Source: Absidia repens
Taxonomy: Eukaryota; Mucoromycota; Mucoromycetes; Mucorales; Cunninghamellaceae
DNA: 64,000 nt
Assembly (NCBI GenBank): GCA_002105175.1
Contig: MCGE01000023.1
Location: 531,121-595,120, forward strand
Direction: 5' to 3'
Position numbers and translations under genes: made by a program
Shown: positions 22,335 through 35,500 of the stretch, one piece after another
Position numbering within the stretch: position 1 is the stretch's first letter
Layout: each line of letters starts with the position of its first letter
Notes under the pieces: generated by a model
Database searches by the model: none
What the model was told of the DNA's origin: nothing
What the model saw: the letters and a program-made list of their open reading frames with translations, nothing else

Positions 22335-24087
22335 ATGGCTGATACACCAGTAAATATTACAGCAAAGAAAGCTCAACCAAGTCGTAAAGGCAAGAAGGCA
22401 TGGCGCAAGAACGTGGACGTTGGTGAACTTGAAACTGGCCTCGAAGCACTCAGATCTGAAGAACGTGTGCGGTAAGCATAAAAAATAAGTACCGGAAGTG
22501 TAGTGGACTGTTGATTGATCCCATATTCTCTTTATCGCAACTTTATATAGTGGTACTACGGACGAGCTTCCTGAAGAAGAACATTTCACTGTTGACATTT
22601 CTGGCGATGCAGAAGGTATATTAATAAAGACAAGAAAATAGATAATCTTACTTTTGATGTGATACAGCCACTAATGACGATCAATTCTTATATATTTACT
22701 GTAATATAGTCAAGAAACAGATGAAGAAAGACAGACCTCTACGTGTGGATCAAATCATTGCGGAACGATCAGCTGTGCCTCCCCTTCAAGGTCGTTATGT
22801 CAACAAACTGAGTAAACCTACATTTGGAGAAGCCTCGAAACATCAACAACAAAAGATCAATCAAATGGCAAAACGAAAGCTCAAAGCTACACCCAAACCA
22901 AAAGCCAAGAAGGCCAAGAAGTCGTTCGATATGTGGAATGATGATCAAGGTAGGGAAGTCCCCATATTTATACAAAAAACTTTTCAATTTCTCACTGGTT
23001 TCCTTTTTGTTTTTGTTTTTATATTCATCTATATATCTAATACTTTTATAGAAACTACTGCAGACGATAATGATTACTTAGCCTCAACAGTCCCGCACAA
23101 AGTGAAGGTAATAGGAAAATATAGAGAAAACTTGACTAAAAGTAGTATCATTGATATATGTGTGCATATTTTTCTCGTTAGGCACCTTCAACAATGGCCA
23201 GAATACCTAAAGTAATACTCCACAAAGCTGCTGTCGAAGTTCCTCACGCTGGTGCCTCGTACAACCCTACCCAAGAAGAGCACCAAGCCTTGTTACAAAA
23301 AGCTGCGGATGTGGAAATCGCCAAATACAACGAAGAAAAGAAATTGGACCATCAACTATCATACCGCAAAGAACTGGACAGCCTTCCTCATGAATTGCAA
23401 CACTTGGAAAAACAGGCTGACGAAACATCTACTGCTGCTGACGCCGACGATGCTGATGAAGATGATGATAGCTCTGACGAAACCAACGACGTGAAAAAGA
23501 CCAAGGCAGAACGAAAGACCAAGGCACAACGTAGGAAGGAACAGCGCATCAAGGAAGAACACACTGTCTGGGAACGAAAGCAACTAGAAAGGAAGATCCG
23601 TAATGAAATCGACAACGCCAATTTGACGAAGAAAGAACTTGAAGAACGAGAAAAGCTTTTGGAACGTTTGGCCAAGGAACGGGTGATCGCCAAGGACCGA
23701 AAGGAAAAGGAAGGTATGAAGCGTGTTGGCCACTTCTTTGTGCAAGATATGAGCATGGAAGTCCAGTTAGAAGATGAACTTAGTGAATCTTTGCGTCAAC
23801 TCAAGGTAAGAAAATGAACACAGTCAAAAAAAAAAAAAAAAAAAAAAAAGAAAAAGAAGGTATCGTGTGCTGATATATCTTTTCTCTCTATCTAGCCCGA
23901 AGGAAGCATCTTCAAGGATCGATTTGTCAGCATACAACGAAGAAATATCATTGAACCAAGATCTCCTCTCAAGGCGCCCAAACGCAAATATGCCCGTAAG
24001 GTTTATGAAAAGCGCTCTTACAAGACTTTTGACATTACAGAAAAGAAAAAGGAACAGTACAAGCAAATTCTTCAACGAAAAAATTAG
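22335..24087 (+). CDS. NOP53: Ribosome biogenesis protein Nop53
   Basis: Six exons (22335-22471, 22551-22615, 22710-22949, 23052-23107, 23182-23805, 23896-24087) encode 437 residues. Nop53 family marks are SRKGKKAWRKNVDV at the N-terminus, LRVDQIIAERSAVPPL, SYNPTQEEHQALLQKA and the C-terminal RTKAQRRKEQR-like and PLKAPKRKYARKVYEKRSYK segments. Residues about 240-345 are highly charged helix. Nop53/GLTSCR2 is a nucleolar factor for 60S maturation that recruits the exosome helicase Mtr4 to ITS2. Intron 5 contains an A run of about 21. Confidence 0.93.
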
Positions 24088-25079
24088 TTGGTTAGTCGAT
24101 TAGTAAATTAGTAATCCATCATTCCCTCACACACACACAAACTCCCATTATCATTTCATCTCTTTTTTTTATTACCTTTTTATATTTTATATTTAGTACC
24201 ATATCTTTATCTCCAACATTTCTTTAAATTGTATGCATCATTCATTGTTTTTCTGCTTTTTTTTGGTTTTTTTTTTTTTTGTGATATTTACTTGTGTATT
24301 GTTTTATTTTATCCATCATTTATTTTACTTCTCAATAAATTTTTTGACGCTCCATTGCAGTGTTTAAAATTCCAAAATTATGCTATTTTACATGACTTTT
24401 TTTAAAATGATAATAGTGGTAATGTGATTAGGTATTAGCGTTGATTGTAAGTGATGATGTCTCACGGCACGCGGAGTTGATGACAACAATGGGTGTAATG
24501 GCGATATGTATTCTGTATTCAAGTTGACAGAAAACATTTTTATATATCTGACTAGCGACGGACTGTGTTAATTTATACGGTCATTATTTACTTCGAAGTT
24601 GTTACTATGTTATGCTTTTTTTTCCAATCTGGTTACGACAACTGGTTTATGGTGCATTTCATCAAGAATCATCACTATTTATAACTCGGCTTTGAAGTGT
24701 TAAAACTTTGAAAAGTTTGTTGGTGAGACTTGACAGACAGGGAAATTTCCAAAAGTGGTAAATGTTTATTTTAAACGCTGCTATTACAGCCCCTTTGGTC
24801 GAATTGGCGTATATGATAAACTTCTTTCTTACCCAATAATAAATTTATCTCTCATTACACTTACACACACACGTGCACACACAAAAAGAAGAAGGATTGT
24901 TCAATATTTGATGGGTCTGATAGTGGAGGTTGATGGTTAAAAAAAAAAGGATGTTTTATTGAAGTATAAGCATAAACTAGAAGAAACAACAGCCAAATAA
25001 AAAGAGGGAGGGTGTAAAAAAATGTCTAAGTATAAGACAAAATAAAAGTATGATAAAGCAAGCAATGGTAAAAACAGTA
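24088..25079. other. Spacer downstream of NOP53
   Basis: This region contains CTCAATAAAT near 24332 as a 3' signal, a (CA)n patch near 24129-24141 and a second one near 24863-24884. I see no gene or RNA signature here. Confidence 0.45.
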
Positions 25080-25385
25080 CATATTTTATTCAGATAAAAA
25101 TAAATCAAGATAAAGGCTAAATAACGCTATTCTAAGAGACTAAAGCTCGTGGCGGCAGGAGATCTTGAATCCAAATGAAAGGGTTTCCCCATGTATCTTG
25201 TATGTCCCTTGCTAAAACCTCTTTAATTCTTTGTCTAATTCTAGTCTAATACTAATCTAACTTCATCGTACCCTCATGAATGTTCCATGGCGTTGATCGA
25301 AAAAAAAGGAGAGACAAGAAAGATGGTGAGAGCAAAAAAAAAAAAAAAAAAAAAAAAAATACCAAATTAACAAGTGAAAAAAATA
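25080..25385 (-). repeat. Dispersed repeat unit, copy D (partial)
   Basis: Read on the minus strand, this copy begins near 25385 with CACTTGTTAATTTGGT, matching CACGTGAATTTTAGTTTGGT of copy B but with a mutated E-box. It then has a T run, CATGGAAC, GATTAGTATTAGAC, the inverted repeat (plus-strand AAAGGGTTT 25178-25186 against AAAACCTCTTT 25214-25224) and GGATTCAAGATC. Similarity fades after GAATAAAATATGT near 25090. The long trailing block of copies A-C is missing. Confidence 0.65.
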
Positions 25386-25521
25386 ATAATTTATTTTAAG
25401 AATATAATATAATACAATAAAGATAAAAAAATAAAAACATAAAAGGAGAAAGGAAAGGAAAGGGAGGGATGATGAATCCCTAGTTCCAAGACATAAAAAA
25501 TCAATAAGAGGATAATGACCA

Positions 25522-25573
25522 AATAACAATAACAATAACAATAACAATAACAATAATAATAATAATAATAATA
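25522..25573. repeat. (AATAAC)n/(AAT)n microsatellite
   Basis: About six AATAAC units followed by about eight AAT units, in the 3' flank of the epsin gene. Confidence 0.85.
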
Positions 25574-25659
25574 TAAGGACTAACTAACTAATGTAACTAA
25601 ATAGCTAACTAACAATTGATAAATTCACCGTACAATCTGAGTCCATATACCTATCAAAT

Positions 25660-28292
25660 CTAAAAAAATGACCCACTTTGTTGACCAAATGCTGGTTGTT
25701 GTTGTTGTTGTTGTTGTTGGAAGCCATTGTTTTGATTGAATCCAGTGACTTGAGGTTGCTGGAAACCGGTCATTTGAGGTTGTTGAAATCCAGTCATTTG
25801 AGGTTGTTGAAGTCCGGTCATTTGGGGTTGCTGTTGGAAGCCAGTTGCCTGAGGTTGTTCCTGGAATCCAGTCATTTGTGGTTGTAACTGCTGGGACTGG
25901 AAGGACTGGTTGTTCTGGTGTTGCTGTTGGACCTTTTGATCAGCCATCATTTCCAATAAACTTCGGCCGTTAGAAGCGGGCGAGGGCGATGCATTTCCTG
26001 AGCCGAAAGGATTGCGACTGGGTTGCTGTCCAAAGGATTGAGAGAAGGAAGAAGGCGAGTTGGTGGTATTGTTGTTGCTGTTTGTTCCATTCGCGGTATT
26101 GATATCAGTGCTTTGAAGACTAGGACTACTGCCCAGCTGCTGATTTTCAGGTTTAAGAGTACTTGCATAGCCAGTTCCGCTACAAAATTGTCAAAAGAAG
26201 CATGTGAGTCAATATACAATCCTCCTATGTTATCGTTTGCACTTACAACGGAACTCGAAGATTGCCGACATTACCAAATGTATCCATGCCATCTCTACCA
26301 GAGGAAATTATGTGCGCAACAGTAAGAAAAAAAAAAAGATTAGTATCATTGCTACATCCAAAGTATCATCATCATCACTATAATCATCATACTTACTCTC
26401 TATTTCCAAGCAAGGAATTCAATTTGGCATACCGAGGATCTTCAGGTTTGGGTTGTGCAGGACTACTTGATGCTGGCAGTTGGCTAGCTGTTGTCGATGG
26501 TGTTCCAAATACACTTGTGGATGGAGATCGATTCAAGGCAGATGTAGCAGTGGAAAATCCAGTTTGTTGTGGTTGTAAATTTGGCATAGATTGTGATTGC
26601 GCAGAATTCTGTTGTTGTTGTTGTTGTTGTTGCTGTTGTCCAAATGGGTTTGTTCCCGTCATAGTACTTGTTTGGAAAGCAGGCATACCTGTAAATTGTG
26701 GTTGTTGTTGTTGAGGAGGAGGAGTCATAGATTGATTCGTTTGGAAAGATGCCATGCCTGTGAATTGTGGTTGTTGAGGCATTCCCGTCATCTGAGCTTG
26801 CAGCGATTGAGGCATACCGGTCATTTGCGCTTGAAGTGATTGAGGGAATCCTTGTTGTTGCTGATAAGGATTTGCAAGTCCAGTCTGTTGATTATACATT
26901 TGTTGCTGAGTAGAGATGGGGTTGGAAAAAGACATACCAGTCATTCCAGTATTTTGTGGCCATTGTTGTTGTGGTTGCTGAAACTGTTGTTGATTGTACG
27001 GATTTGCTGCTGCACCAAAAGCTTGATTTGGAGGAAACCCTTGGAACCTGATATAAATAAAATAGCCATTGGATTTCTTGACTTCTCTGCCAGGTAGCTT
27101 CGTTACACCCTCTTTTCTATTTTTGACTTACGTTTGTCCATCACTTCCACCAGCACCAAAGAGATTTTGTTGATTATCACGTTCCAACTGAGCCCGTTTC
27201 TTGTCTTCCTTTTCCTTTGCTTCTTGTTCGCTGAGATGAAGGGCTTTTGCAAGATCTTCGTCACTAAAAAAAAGGAGATGTTTAGGTAACTACATGCATT
27301 GATCATCCCTTTCAATTTCTCCCTTCCAATTTGGGGGGTTACCATTTATTTTGATTCTTGAGCTCTTCCTGGGCAAGTCGTTTGCTTTCTTCAATGGCTT
27401 TTCGTAGATCACCATCTTCATCCAAATAACCTGGTCGTTCGTACATGTTTTCTCCATTCGCGTGGCGTCCATCCAAAATAGTTTCGTTCATATAATCGCC
27501 TACAGCAGCCATACGATCTCGCATTTGGGTTCGTTTGTGGCGTTCTTCTTTGAGTCGTACATCATCCATTAATAAACTTGTAATATCTTTCGCCTTCTGT
27601 CGCACTACAATAAAGAAGTACTGCTTAGCACCATGATTATCCTCCTCTTTTCAAATTGTAGACCTACCATTAGAGCCAACATCTTTCCCACTATCATCAA
27701 TATGCTGGAATTCCTTCAAGGTCTTCACCACGTAGAGATTTTCCTTGGCATACAATACTACATTTTCGGACCCTACATGTACACAGTAATCCAACAAAAG
27801 AAGAGCCTACCATATTTCAAATGTGAGCATAGCAATTCACATTCCAAAGTGGATATATGCGTTACATTTTACCTTGAAAACATGGCGCCAATTTTTGCCC
27901 TTGTCGTTAAGCCGCCTGTCGATCATATCCATAACTTCCACAAAATCTTGTCTACAAGCAATAGTAACGGAAATAAAATGGTTAGACAGCTTTCTTTATA
28001 TAAACACCATCCCCAGTTAGCTGATGCGGATGGGGAAGTAAGGATGACCTTCTCAAGACTTACTGGTTGTACGTAGCTTGAGCAATTTCATTCATCAAAG
28101 TACCACTTGGACCCCAGGCGTCATTAGAAGTTGCTTCACGCACCTTAATTTGAACATCTGAGAATCCTTTTGCATAGTTTTTGCTAGAGTAATAAAAGTA
28201 AAAAGTAGGGTTAGTAACAATTTATATTATGGATGAAGTGTTCCTTTGAATAATAATTCTTACATGCTACGGGCAATACCTTTACCGCTCAT
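25660..28292 (-). CDS. Epsin (ENTH, UIM, NPF) with a long array of QxTG motifs
   Basis: Nine exons (28264-28292, 28064-28183, 27873-27951, 27668-27806, 27343-27604, 27132-27263, 26397-27047, 26247-26294, 25660-26179) encode 659 residues. The ENTH domain (about 8-140) shows KVREATSNDAWGPSGTLMNE and LLLLDYCVHVGSENVV. Two ubiquitin-interacting motifs follow: GDLRKAIEESKRLAQEE and EDLAKALHLSEQEAKE. The rest is Gln-rich with NPF sites (TNPFG, RNPFG). Epsins link PIP2 membrane, ubiquitinated cargo and EH-domain proteins during clathrin endocytosis. At least twelve [M/F/Q/A/V]TG sites follow Gln, several fitting LxxQxTG, the yeast Ark1/Prk1 kinase consensus. Poly-Gln tracts interrupt the tail. It corresponds to yeast Ent1/Ent2 by architecture. 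Confidence 0.95.
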
Positions 28293-28782
28293 GATGATAC
28301 CGATAAATACTTGAGAAAAAAAAAAAAGGGTGAATAAAAGGAGAGCGTAGTAAAACGGGTCGCTGAAAAAAAAAAAACGGAAGTAGAAAAAAATTGAACA
28401 CCTGTAAGATGGTGTAAAAAAGGATGTAATATAGAAAGAAAGAAAAAAAAAGGAAAATAAATAAATAAGGATAGACAGCAAAAAAGGAAAAGACCTAGAC
28501 TGAAACCAGCTCTTTTTTTTTGGACACCGATCGACCTCAACGGAATTATTTTATATAAGGATCAGCATCATAACCATGTTCATATGTAAAAGTATATAGT
28601 TTATTGAGAATTGCCACATTATTTTCTTGATAAATAGGTAAAATAAATAGTAAATATATGATAAAAGAATATAAATATAACTAAATTACAAAAAGGCTAA
28701 TATATACTACGTCATGCAAGGAAGAAAATCTATCTGTCTAAATCTAAATAAAAAACATTGCCTGGCGTCAGACATCCGTGCA
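28293..28782. promoter_or_regulatory. Spacer: epsin promoter and kelch gene 3' flank
   Basis: The two genes run in tandem on the minus strand. On that strand this stretch has an AATAAA-type signal for the kelch gene (plus-strand TTTATT near 28600-28640) and T/C-rich leader sequence (plus-strand A/G tracts 28316-28450) ahead of the epsin start. No gene is seen. Confidence 0.5.
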
Positions 28783-30909
28783 TCAAATATCAATGTCAAA
28801 GTTGGTAATCTGTGATAAGTAGGCCGACGACGAAAGTTCCAGAAGGTAAATGTCTTCAAATACGTTCTTCCCATCATAGCCACCAAGAATATATAGTCTA
28901 GAGTCATGCAAAACAGCAGTATGATAACCACGAGGAGATGGAGCACCACCATATATTTTTCTTGACTCCCAGCTCATCGTCACTATTAAAATAACTATTA
29001 GATATCAATCAAACAAACTTGTTAAATTTTCATTCTAAACTTACCAAGATTGAGCATCAAAACGTCATTCGAGTATCTATTGCCATCATGTCCACCAATC
29101 ACAAATATATAAGATCCAACCTGAGTAGCCGTATGAGCTAATCGGGGTATAGCACGGTCCACATCTACTTGACTCCATTTATTGGCCACTACAAGTAATA
29201 TTGAAGAACGGTCGGTCAGTTATTCAATTCATTTAAAAACCTTTTTTTTTCTTTTTGTTTTGTTTATTACTTACCAAGATCAAGTACAAAAACATCACTA
29301 AAGCATTCATGACCATCACTTCCGCCAAAAACAATCAATTTATCCTTCACCAGATTGCTAGTGTGATATCCTCTAGCAATAGGAGCACTACCAGTGGGTT
29401 CCATTTGTGACCATACTGGGCAACTGGGGTCGGTCAAATCCAAGCAGTGTACATCAGCCAAGGCTTGAGCACCATCTCCTCCACCTACGACAATAATGTT
29501 GTTATTCCATGCACATGTTGTATGGGCCCGACGAGGGGAAGGAGGTTTCCCTGCCGTACTAGGTTTCGTCCATGTAAATGTTTCTACGTTGTCCAAGCAG
29601 CAGCATCACCACCACCAAAAAAAAAATAGTGTAAGAAGGAGAGTGTCACATTAATTGCTAATCAGTATTCATCTTTCTATTTTACCTGTGTTCAAGACGT
29701 AGAGATCATTGAAATAATTTGGTCCATCACCACCACCGAAGACATAGAGAAATAATACCCGTCTACCATTGCCAACATCAAGTTCTATTGAGGTACAGGA
29801 ATGCGCACGACATGGAGGAGGTATAGTTCCAGATGTTCTAGGTTTCGACCACGTCAAGGTATCTAATAATAATAAACTTTTAGTACACATATCCACAATG
29901 ACAAAAATAACAGGTAAAAGACCGGTCATTTCTAGCCTATTTTTTTCGACTTACCCATATCCAAAATATACAAGGTATTGAAGCATGTTTTGACATCACA
30001 GCCACCAAATACATATAATTGTTCACCGACGAGGTTAGATGTATGAGCACGCAATGGACGGGAAGGACCACGTCCAAAAGAAATCGAACGGGACCAATAC
30101 ATACCAGCGGCAGGAGCAGGAGGCACATTGGAGCAAGTACTGAGTTCAACAGCAGCAGCCATATGATCGGTTAAATGTACTTGTCGACGACTTGGTCGAA
30201 CGGCGTGCTGTTGTTGTTGTTGTTGTTGTTGCAATGCAATGGAAGAGGACGCATGGCGAAGATTCGAATGGCTGCTTCGGCGTTTGGATGAGCTGTGTGA
30301 TGTCGATGCTGACCTACTACGATCATATCCTAATGTGCTGATATTCGTATTTGATGAAACAGGTTGACTTGCTGTAGCTATATGTTAGAGAGAATAAATG
30401 AGATTATAGTTAGTATACATTAATTTGTACCATGTTCCGTATGTCACTGGTTTCTTACAAGTAGTTTGTCCAGAATGAGCACTTTCTGGGCGAGTCGTAA
30501 AACTTGCGATTGGGCTGGGACTGTTGTCGTGATTTCTGCTGCTGGTATTGATGTTGTGGACGTAAGAGTGTTTAGTGGGTGGCGAGGTGACAAAAGACGA
30601 GAGTTCAGGTTGTCCTAATTTCATTACATCACCGCTGGAAGTATCTGTGAAGCCTTCATCTCGAGCCATGTCCGGGGGAAGCGTTGGCGATTCCGGTGAA
30701 CAGTCAATAGAGGAGCTACATTTCAAATATGAAAAGAAAAGGATCAGTTTCAATCGACAATATTCTTTGAAACAAGTAAGATGAATATAAACTTACCCTT
30801 CGTCAAAAGTAGAGGTGTTGAGACTTGGCGTTTTATTGTTGCTAATTCTCAGGGCGGATGATTTGTGCGAATTAGTAAAAGATAACAAAGGGTGAGATCG
30901 ATCGGTCAT
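28783..30909 (-). CDS. Six-repeat kelch protein
   Basis: Seven exons (30797-30909, 30459-30715, 29955-30377, 29686-29862, 29275-29583, 29045-29188, 28783-28982) encode 540 residues. The first 215 or so residues are Ser/Thr/Pro rich with a Gln run and are probably disordered. Six kelch motifs follow, each with R-x-H-T or R-A-H-S/T, then Y/I-V-F/I-GG-x-D-G and an L-D/N-L end; together they would close a six-bladed propeller. No BTB, F-box or transmembrane segment is visible. Fungal kelch proteins of this layout act in polarity or as scaffold subunits (Tea1/Kel1-like), but nothing here fixes the partner. Introns 3-6 all fall in phase 1 at kelch-repeat borders. Confidence 0.88.
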
Positions 30910-31519
30910 GTCATAAAAATAAAAAATAAAAAGGGTATCATAGATAGTAAAGGAAAAAGGAAAGTGCGGAATTCGTTTAACACACAGAGGGACATTTGTC
31001 AGCGGTGTTTGAATATGTTCTATTTTATCTGATGTTCACTATGTATAAACATACATATATCGTTACTTAAACTTTGGAACGCTCAAAATATTTCACGGTT
31101 GAAATCTAATAGCTTTATCGTGTAGTTTAGTAAATGACTCAAACATATGGATCTCACGGAAAAGTCTGCGATAATGATTTTTTTGTGCTTGACAATAAAC
31201 GCTCTGGGGAATCTTCGATTTACCGGGTGTCAATGCTTTAATTGTAAGGCGTGGGTTATGAAGGGATGGGGCTAGAGGCCTCCGTCATTCAGCACTTTGA
31301 TGGACAGCCTCTTGGACGTAACTGTCATCCTCGGCGCTTTGTCCATTGGGCATTTTTTGGGAACATCGTTATAAGAAAAAGAAAAAGAAAAAATAGGGTA
31401 GAGGTTATACGACCTCATCAAACGAACGTTCTTGGCGCTTATTCTAATGAGTCCCTTAGTCTAATGATTATATGCCAAAAAAAAAAAATAGTATGGATGG
31501 TGAAAGTAGACCATATCAA
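30910..31519. other. Spacer upstream of the kelch gene
   Basis: This is the promoter side of the kelch gene. The sequence is AT-rich with scattered A runs (31376-31395, 31476-31488). Short open frames exist, but they show no codon structure or family match. No RNA gene is seen. Confidence 0.4.
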
Positions 31520-31835
31520 CATTCACACTCCGTCCACGTGGTTGATCGCATGCTTTCAATGATATTTATAATCCTGTACGCCTTATAATTCAAGGGAATC
31601 TAGGTCGCACCGCACGCTTATTTTTCGTTAGAGAACGTTTTTGCAATGTTTTCTATGACTATATTCCTCATTTCCTGAATCTATGCAACTGGTGAGCAGT
31701 TGTAGGTTACTTACTATGAGACGTATTACTATTCTGGCTCTGTCATTATTACCGATTAAAGTAGACCGTATCGGAGCGTAATACTCACTAGACTGGACAT
31801 ATTGTATATATCCAGCTCATTCCTTTTTGAAGCTA
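31520..31835 (+). repeat. Dispersed repeat unit, copy E (internally deleted)
   Basis: This copy opens with ATTCACACTCCGTCCACGTG (CACGTG at 31535-31540), close to copy C's leading edge. It lacks the hairpin core and rejoins the trailing block: CTATGACTATATTCCTCATT, ATGAGACGTATTAC, GCTCTGTCATTATTA and CTAGACTGGACATATTG, ending near 31835. It therefore keeps both ends of the roughly 1-kb unit in about 315 bp. Confidence 0.55.
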
Positions 31836-32521
31836 ATTGAGATCCTAGGACCCCCAAAATGGCAAAGGCGGCTCTGTCAAGATACATTGGTGCGGAGCGC
31901 AAAAAGAAAGATTTTATTCTAACATAGAAATTAGTGGGGATGATATAAAACAGAAAATACTATAAAATAGATATCATAATAAAATATAATAAAATGAATA
32001 AAGAAATAAAAGATTGAACAAAGAAGAAGTAAGAGTATGGGAAAGCAATAATATATAGAGAACGATGCAGAGACTATGACAGATCATATCATACATAAAG
32101 AAACAAAAACCTTTAGTGTACGCGCCCAGAATTCCACCATATTAGAATGAATGTAAATCAAATCCATAATCAAGTAAGCCAATAAATGAACACTATTTCC
32201 AACAGTGTAGTTTTAAAAATAAAGGAGAGTGTCTGCTGCGAATAATCATGTCAGATGAGGGTGTGCCAGGTAACTGAGCCATGGGAATTTTGATGGTCTT
32301 ACTAGAGAGGTACAGAGAGGCAAGGGAAAAAAAGGGCTATATATATATAATGAATAGCTTCAGAAGAAAATTATATCTTAAACCGGGTGTCAACTACTGT
32401 TCGATCATACCTCGACATTCGAATTCACCCAGAGCTAAATCAGCGGTGTTTAAATACTTTTTTTTTTGTTAACCCTTTGCCATTTTCGACTTGATATTTT
32501 TCTCTTTTGTCGAACAAAGCC
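31836..32521. other. Spacer before NRDE2
   Basis: AT-rich sequence with A/T-only words at 31960-32070, a short (TA)n near 32339-32349 and a T run at 32459-32468 close to the NRDE2 start. No coding or RNA feature is visible. Confidence 0.4.
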
Positions 32522-35500
32522 ATGTCCAAGGTAAAAACATAAAAAAAAAGAATGACTTCAAATATTAGACATCTCATATCTTTTTAATATTTGCATACAA
32601 TAGTCGGATAAACCTTCCAGTATTCCACCGCCACCGTCTTTCACAACTGCTCCTGATGTCTTCCAACCTATACCAACACCATCGTTTAAAAGTGCACCAC
32701 AATTACATGGTAAATCTTCGGTATATAAATAATGCTTCTTATTTTTGTTCTCATCTTTTGGCAACTTATATTTCGTAGAACTGGACGATGCGGACACATC
32801 TAAAATTAAGTCACTACCCGATAAACGAAGGGATGTCACCAAAGGCAAATCAAGACGCGATCGCTCAAAATCACCTAATGAACGACCACACCGCAGTAAC
32901 CATCGACACTCGCGTAAACGATCACGATCCCCAATACCTTACCTAGATAAACAATCTATCGAGCATTCCAGCTCAAGGCGATCTCGGTCACCTTCACACA
33001 AATATGACGATAGATCAGCTACAAAACGTTCCAGGCGCTCAAGGTCTCAGTCTCCAGTAAAACGGAAGGATAGGTCACGACGCTCAAGGTCTCGATCGCC
33101 AGTAGGACGAAAGGACAAGGCAAAGCACTCAAAAGAAGTAAGAGAAAATATAGAATCACAATCATCTTGTATAGCAGTGATTTTTTATACTGTTCTTATT
33201 TCCTCTCTAGAAACAATCTCGTCGATCCCCTTCACCACTACAATCGTAAGTTTCTTTACTTTGTAGGTAGACTAGTTCCCTTATATCTTTTTCTTTATTT
33301 CTCTATAGTGGCGGGAAACTGGAAACTGGGCTATCATTTACCATTGATAAGAAAGGCGACTCTACCTATCTCAAATATGGACCAGACAACTACGCCGTAC
33401 CAAGTTATCGACGTCAAGGATGTAAGTTTCAATGAAAAAGAAAATGGTTACGATAGGGAGCCAATGATAGTATGCTCATCACTGCTTTCTTATAGATGGT
33501 CGCGTTTTAGGGCTTCTGGACACCAAAAAAATCGACCCATCAATGAATAAGAATGGAAATTATTTGGAAATAGTTGGACGAAAGAAACCAACGGTAAGTG
33601 TACTGTTTGCAAATTAAGACCTCAAACCGTTAATACTTATATATATATATATGTTTGTGTGTGTGTGTGTGTGTGTGTGTGCTATAGAACTCCGCTATCC
33701 GTGGTCTTAGTATGAGCAACTTGCCAATGAAAGAGTAAGTTTAATATCTGTATTTATGGGCATAGTATATTGATCATTTTATTGTTCATTCATGTAATGT
33801 TGGTTGTAGTCGTACTCTCATTCGTCCGGGGAAGGATGATGGCCAAGCATTTTCTAATCCTACAGGGTTTATTGATATACCACCTACGATTATTTTGGAC
33901 AGCAGCGCATCTACTGATTCGGAAGCAGGTTTAATATCGAGTGGCGTGGACTATCGTAGTATCGCTGGTAGTTCAACTGACAAGAAAAACGAATCAGATC
34001 ATGATATTCCCCAACATGGTGAAAACACTGAAGATTTTATACGACAACGGACAATCCAGTACAATAAGGAATTGGCGGAGGTAATGAAATAGAAAATGAA
34101 ATTGGAGTGATGGTTATAAACTGACGCGTTATTGTTATTTTGCTCATAGGATCCATCCAATGTGGAAAACTGGCTTGCTTTTATCAACTTTCAAGACGAA
34201 ATATCGAAAGGACTGGACACAGATGCAAAACGGAAATCCAAAACAGCCAAAAATACGCTCAACGATGTGAAGATCAGTATATTCAACAAGGCTTTGGAGA
34301 ACAATCCAACAAGTGTAGAGTTATGGCTGGCTTATCTTCGATGTGGTGGTGAAATATGGGAGTAAGTACTCAAAATAGCGGGTGAGGAAGAAGCTGGCTA
34401 ATGTAATTGCCCAGGATGCATTCTTTTCAATGTATGACTAACTTGACTTTATTTAATTCTAGCACATTGACGTTATTGAAGAACTGGGACAAGGCACTCG
34501 AGAAAATTCCAGATTCGATTCAGTTATGGTCTGACTATATCAATATGCGACAAACGAACTTTTCAAGCTTCTCGTTCGATGACTGTGTCCGTGTATTTGA
34601 AGATTGTTTACATACATTACACCAAAAATCAAAACGACTTCAAGCGTATGACCATCACGACGCTCAATCTATGGAAGGTAAGTTAGAAAATTAAAAAAGC
34701 AAATGGACGGAATGGATCTCGGCACTAATTGTTTTTATTGATAGAACTGGAAATTGTGGAATCTTTGATGGTGTATGTGGTCTTGCGATTATGCCTTTTT
34801 ATGAAACAAGCGGGTAATGATATCATCAAGATGGGATAAATGACAATGTCACTGATATTCATTGAAAAAAAAAGAAGTGCTAACTATTGCCTTTTATTTT
34901 CTTTTATTGTAATCAAACAGGGTACGAGGAAAGAGCATTTGCATCTATTCAAGCATTAGTTGAATTCTGTTTATTCCCGCCACTCATTTATGAAATGTCA
35001 CCTTCGATAACGCTATCAAGAATGATTTCCGATTTTTCAAAATTCTGGGATAGTGAAGTGCCAAGGTTTGGTGAATCTGTAAGTCAAGTTAAAAGGAATA
35101 TGAATTAGTTTAAAGCTAACTGGTTTTTATATGTATATATCTTTCAGGGTGCAAAAGGCTGGAGATCTTACTACGCAAAAACACAAAGTAAGTAAAACCT
35201 GGAAGAAAATCATATTGGCGTACTTACAATTTATCTCTTATTTTATTTAGATGAGGAAGAAATCGAAAAAATGGCAGCAAAACATTTCGAGAAGGATGAT
35301 GAACTCTACGAAAGTAAGCAGTGGACACATCAAAACTGGAAAAAACACAATGTCATCATGCTGACTGTATTTTTTTTTTCTTTTGGCCTTCAGTTGACAC
35401 CATTATGGACTGGCTTCAACATGAACAAGCACAACAAAGAAAACACGTATTGCCTAGGCGAATGAATGGTAAGAAACAAAACTACTCAAACAACATGAAA

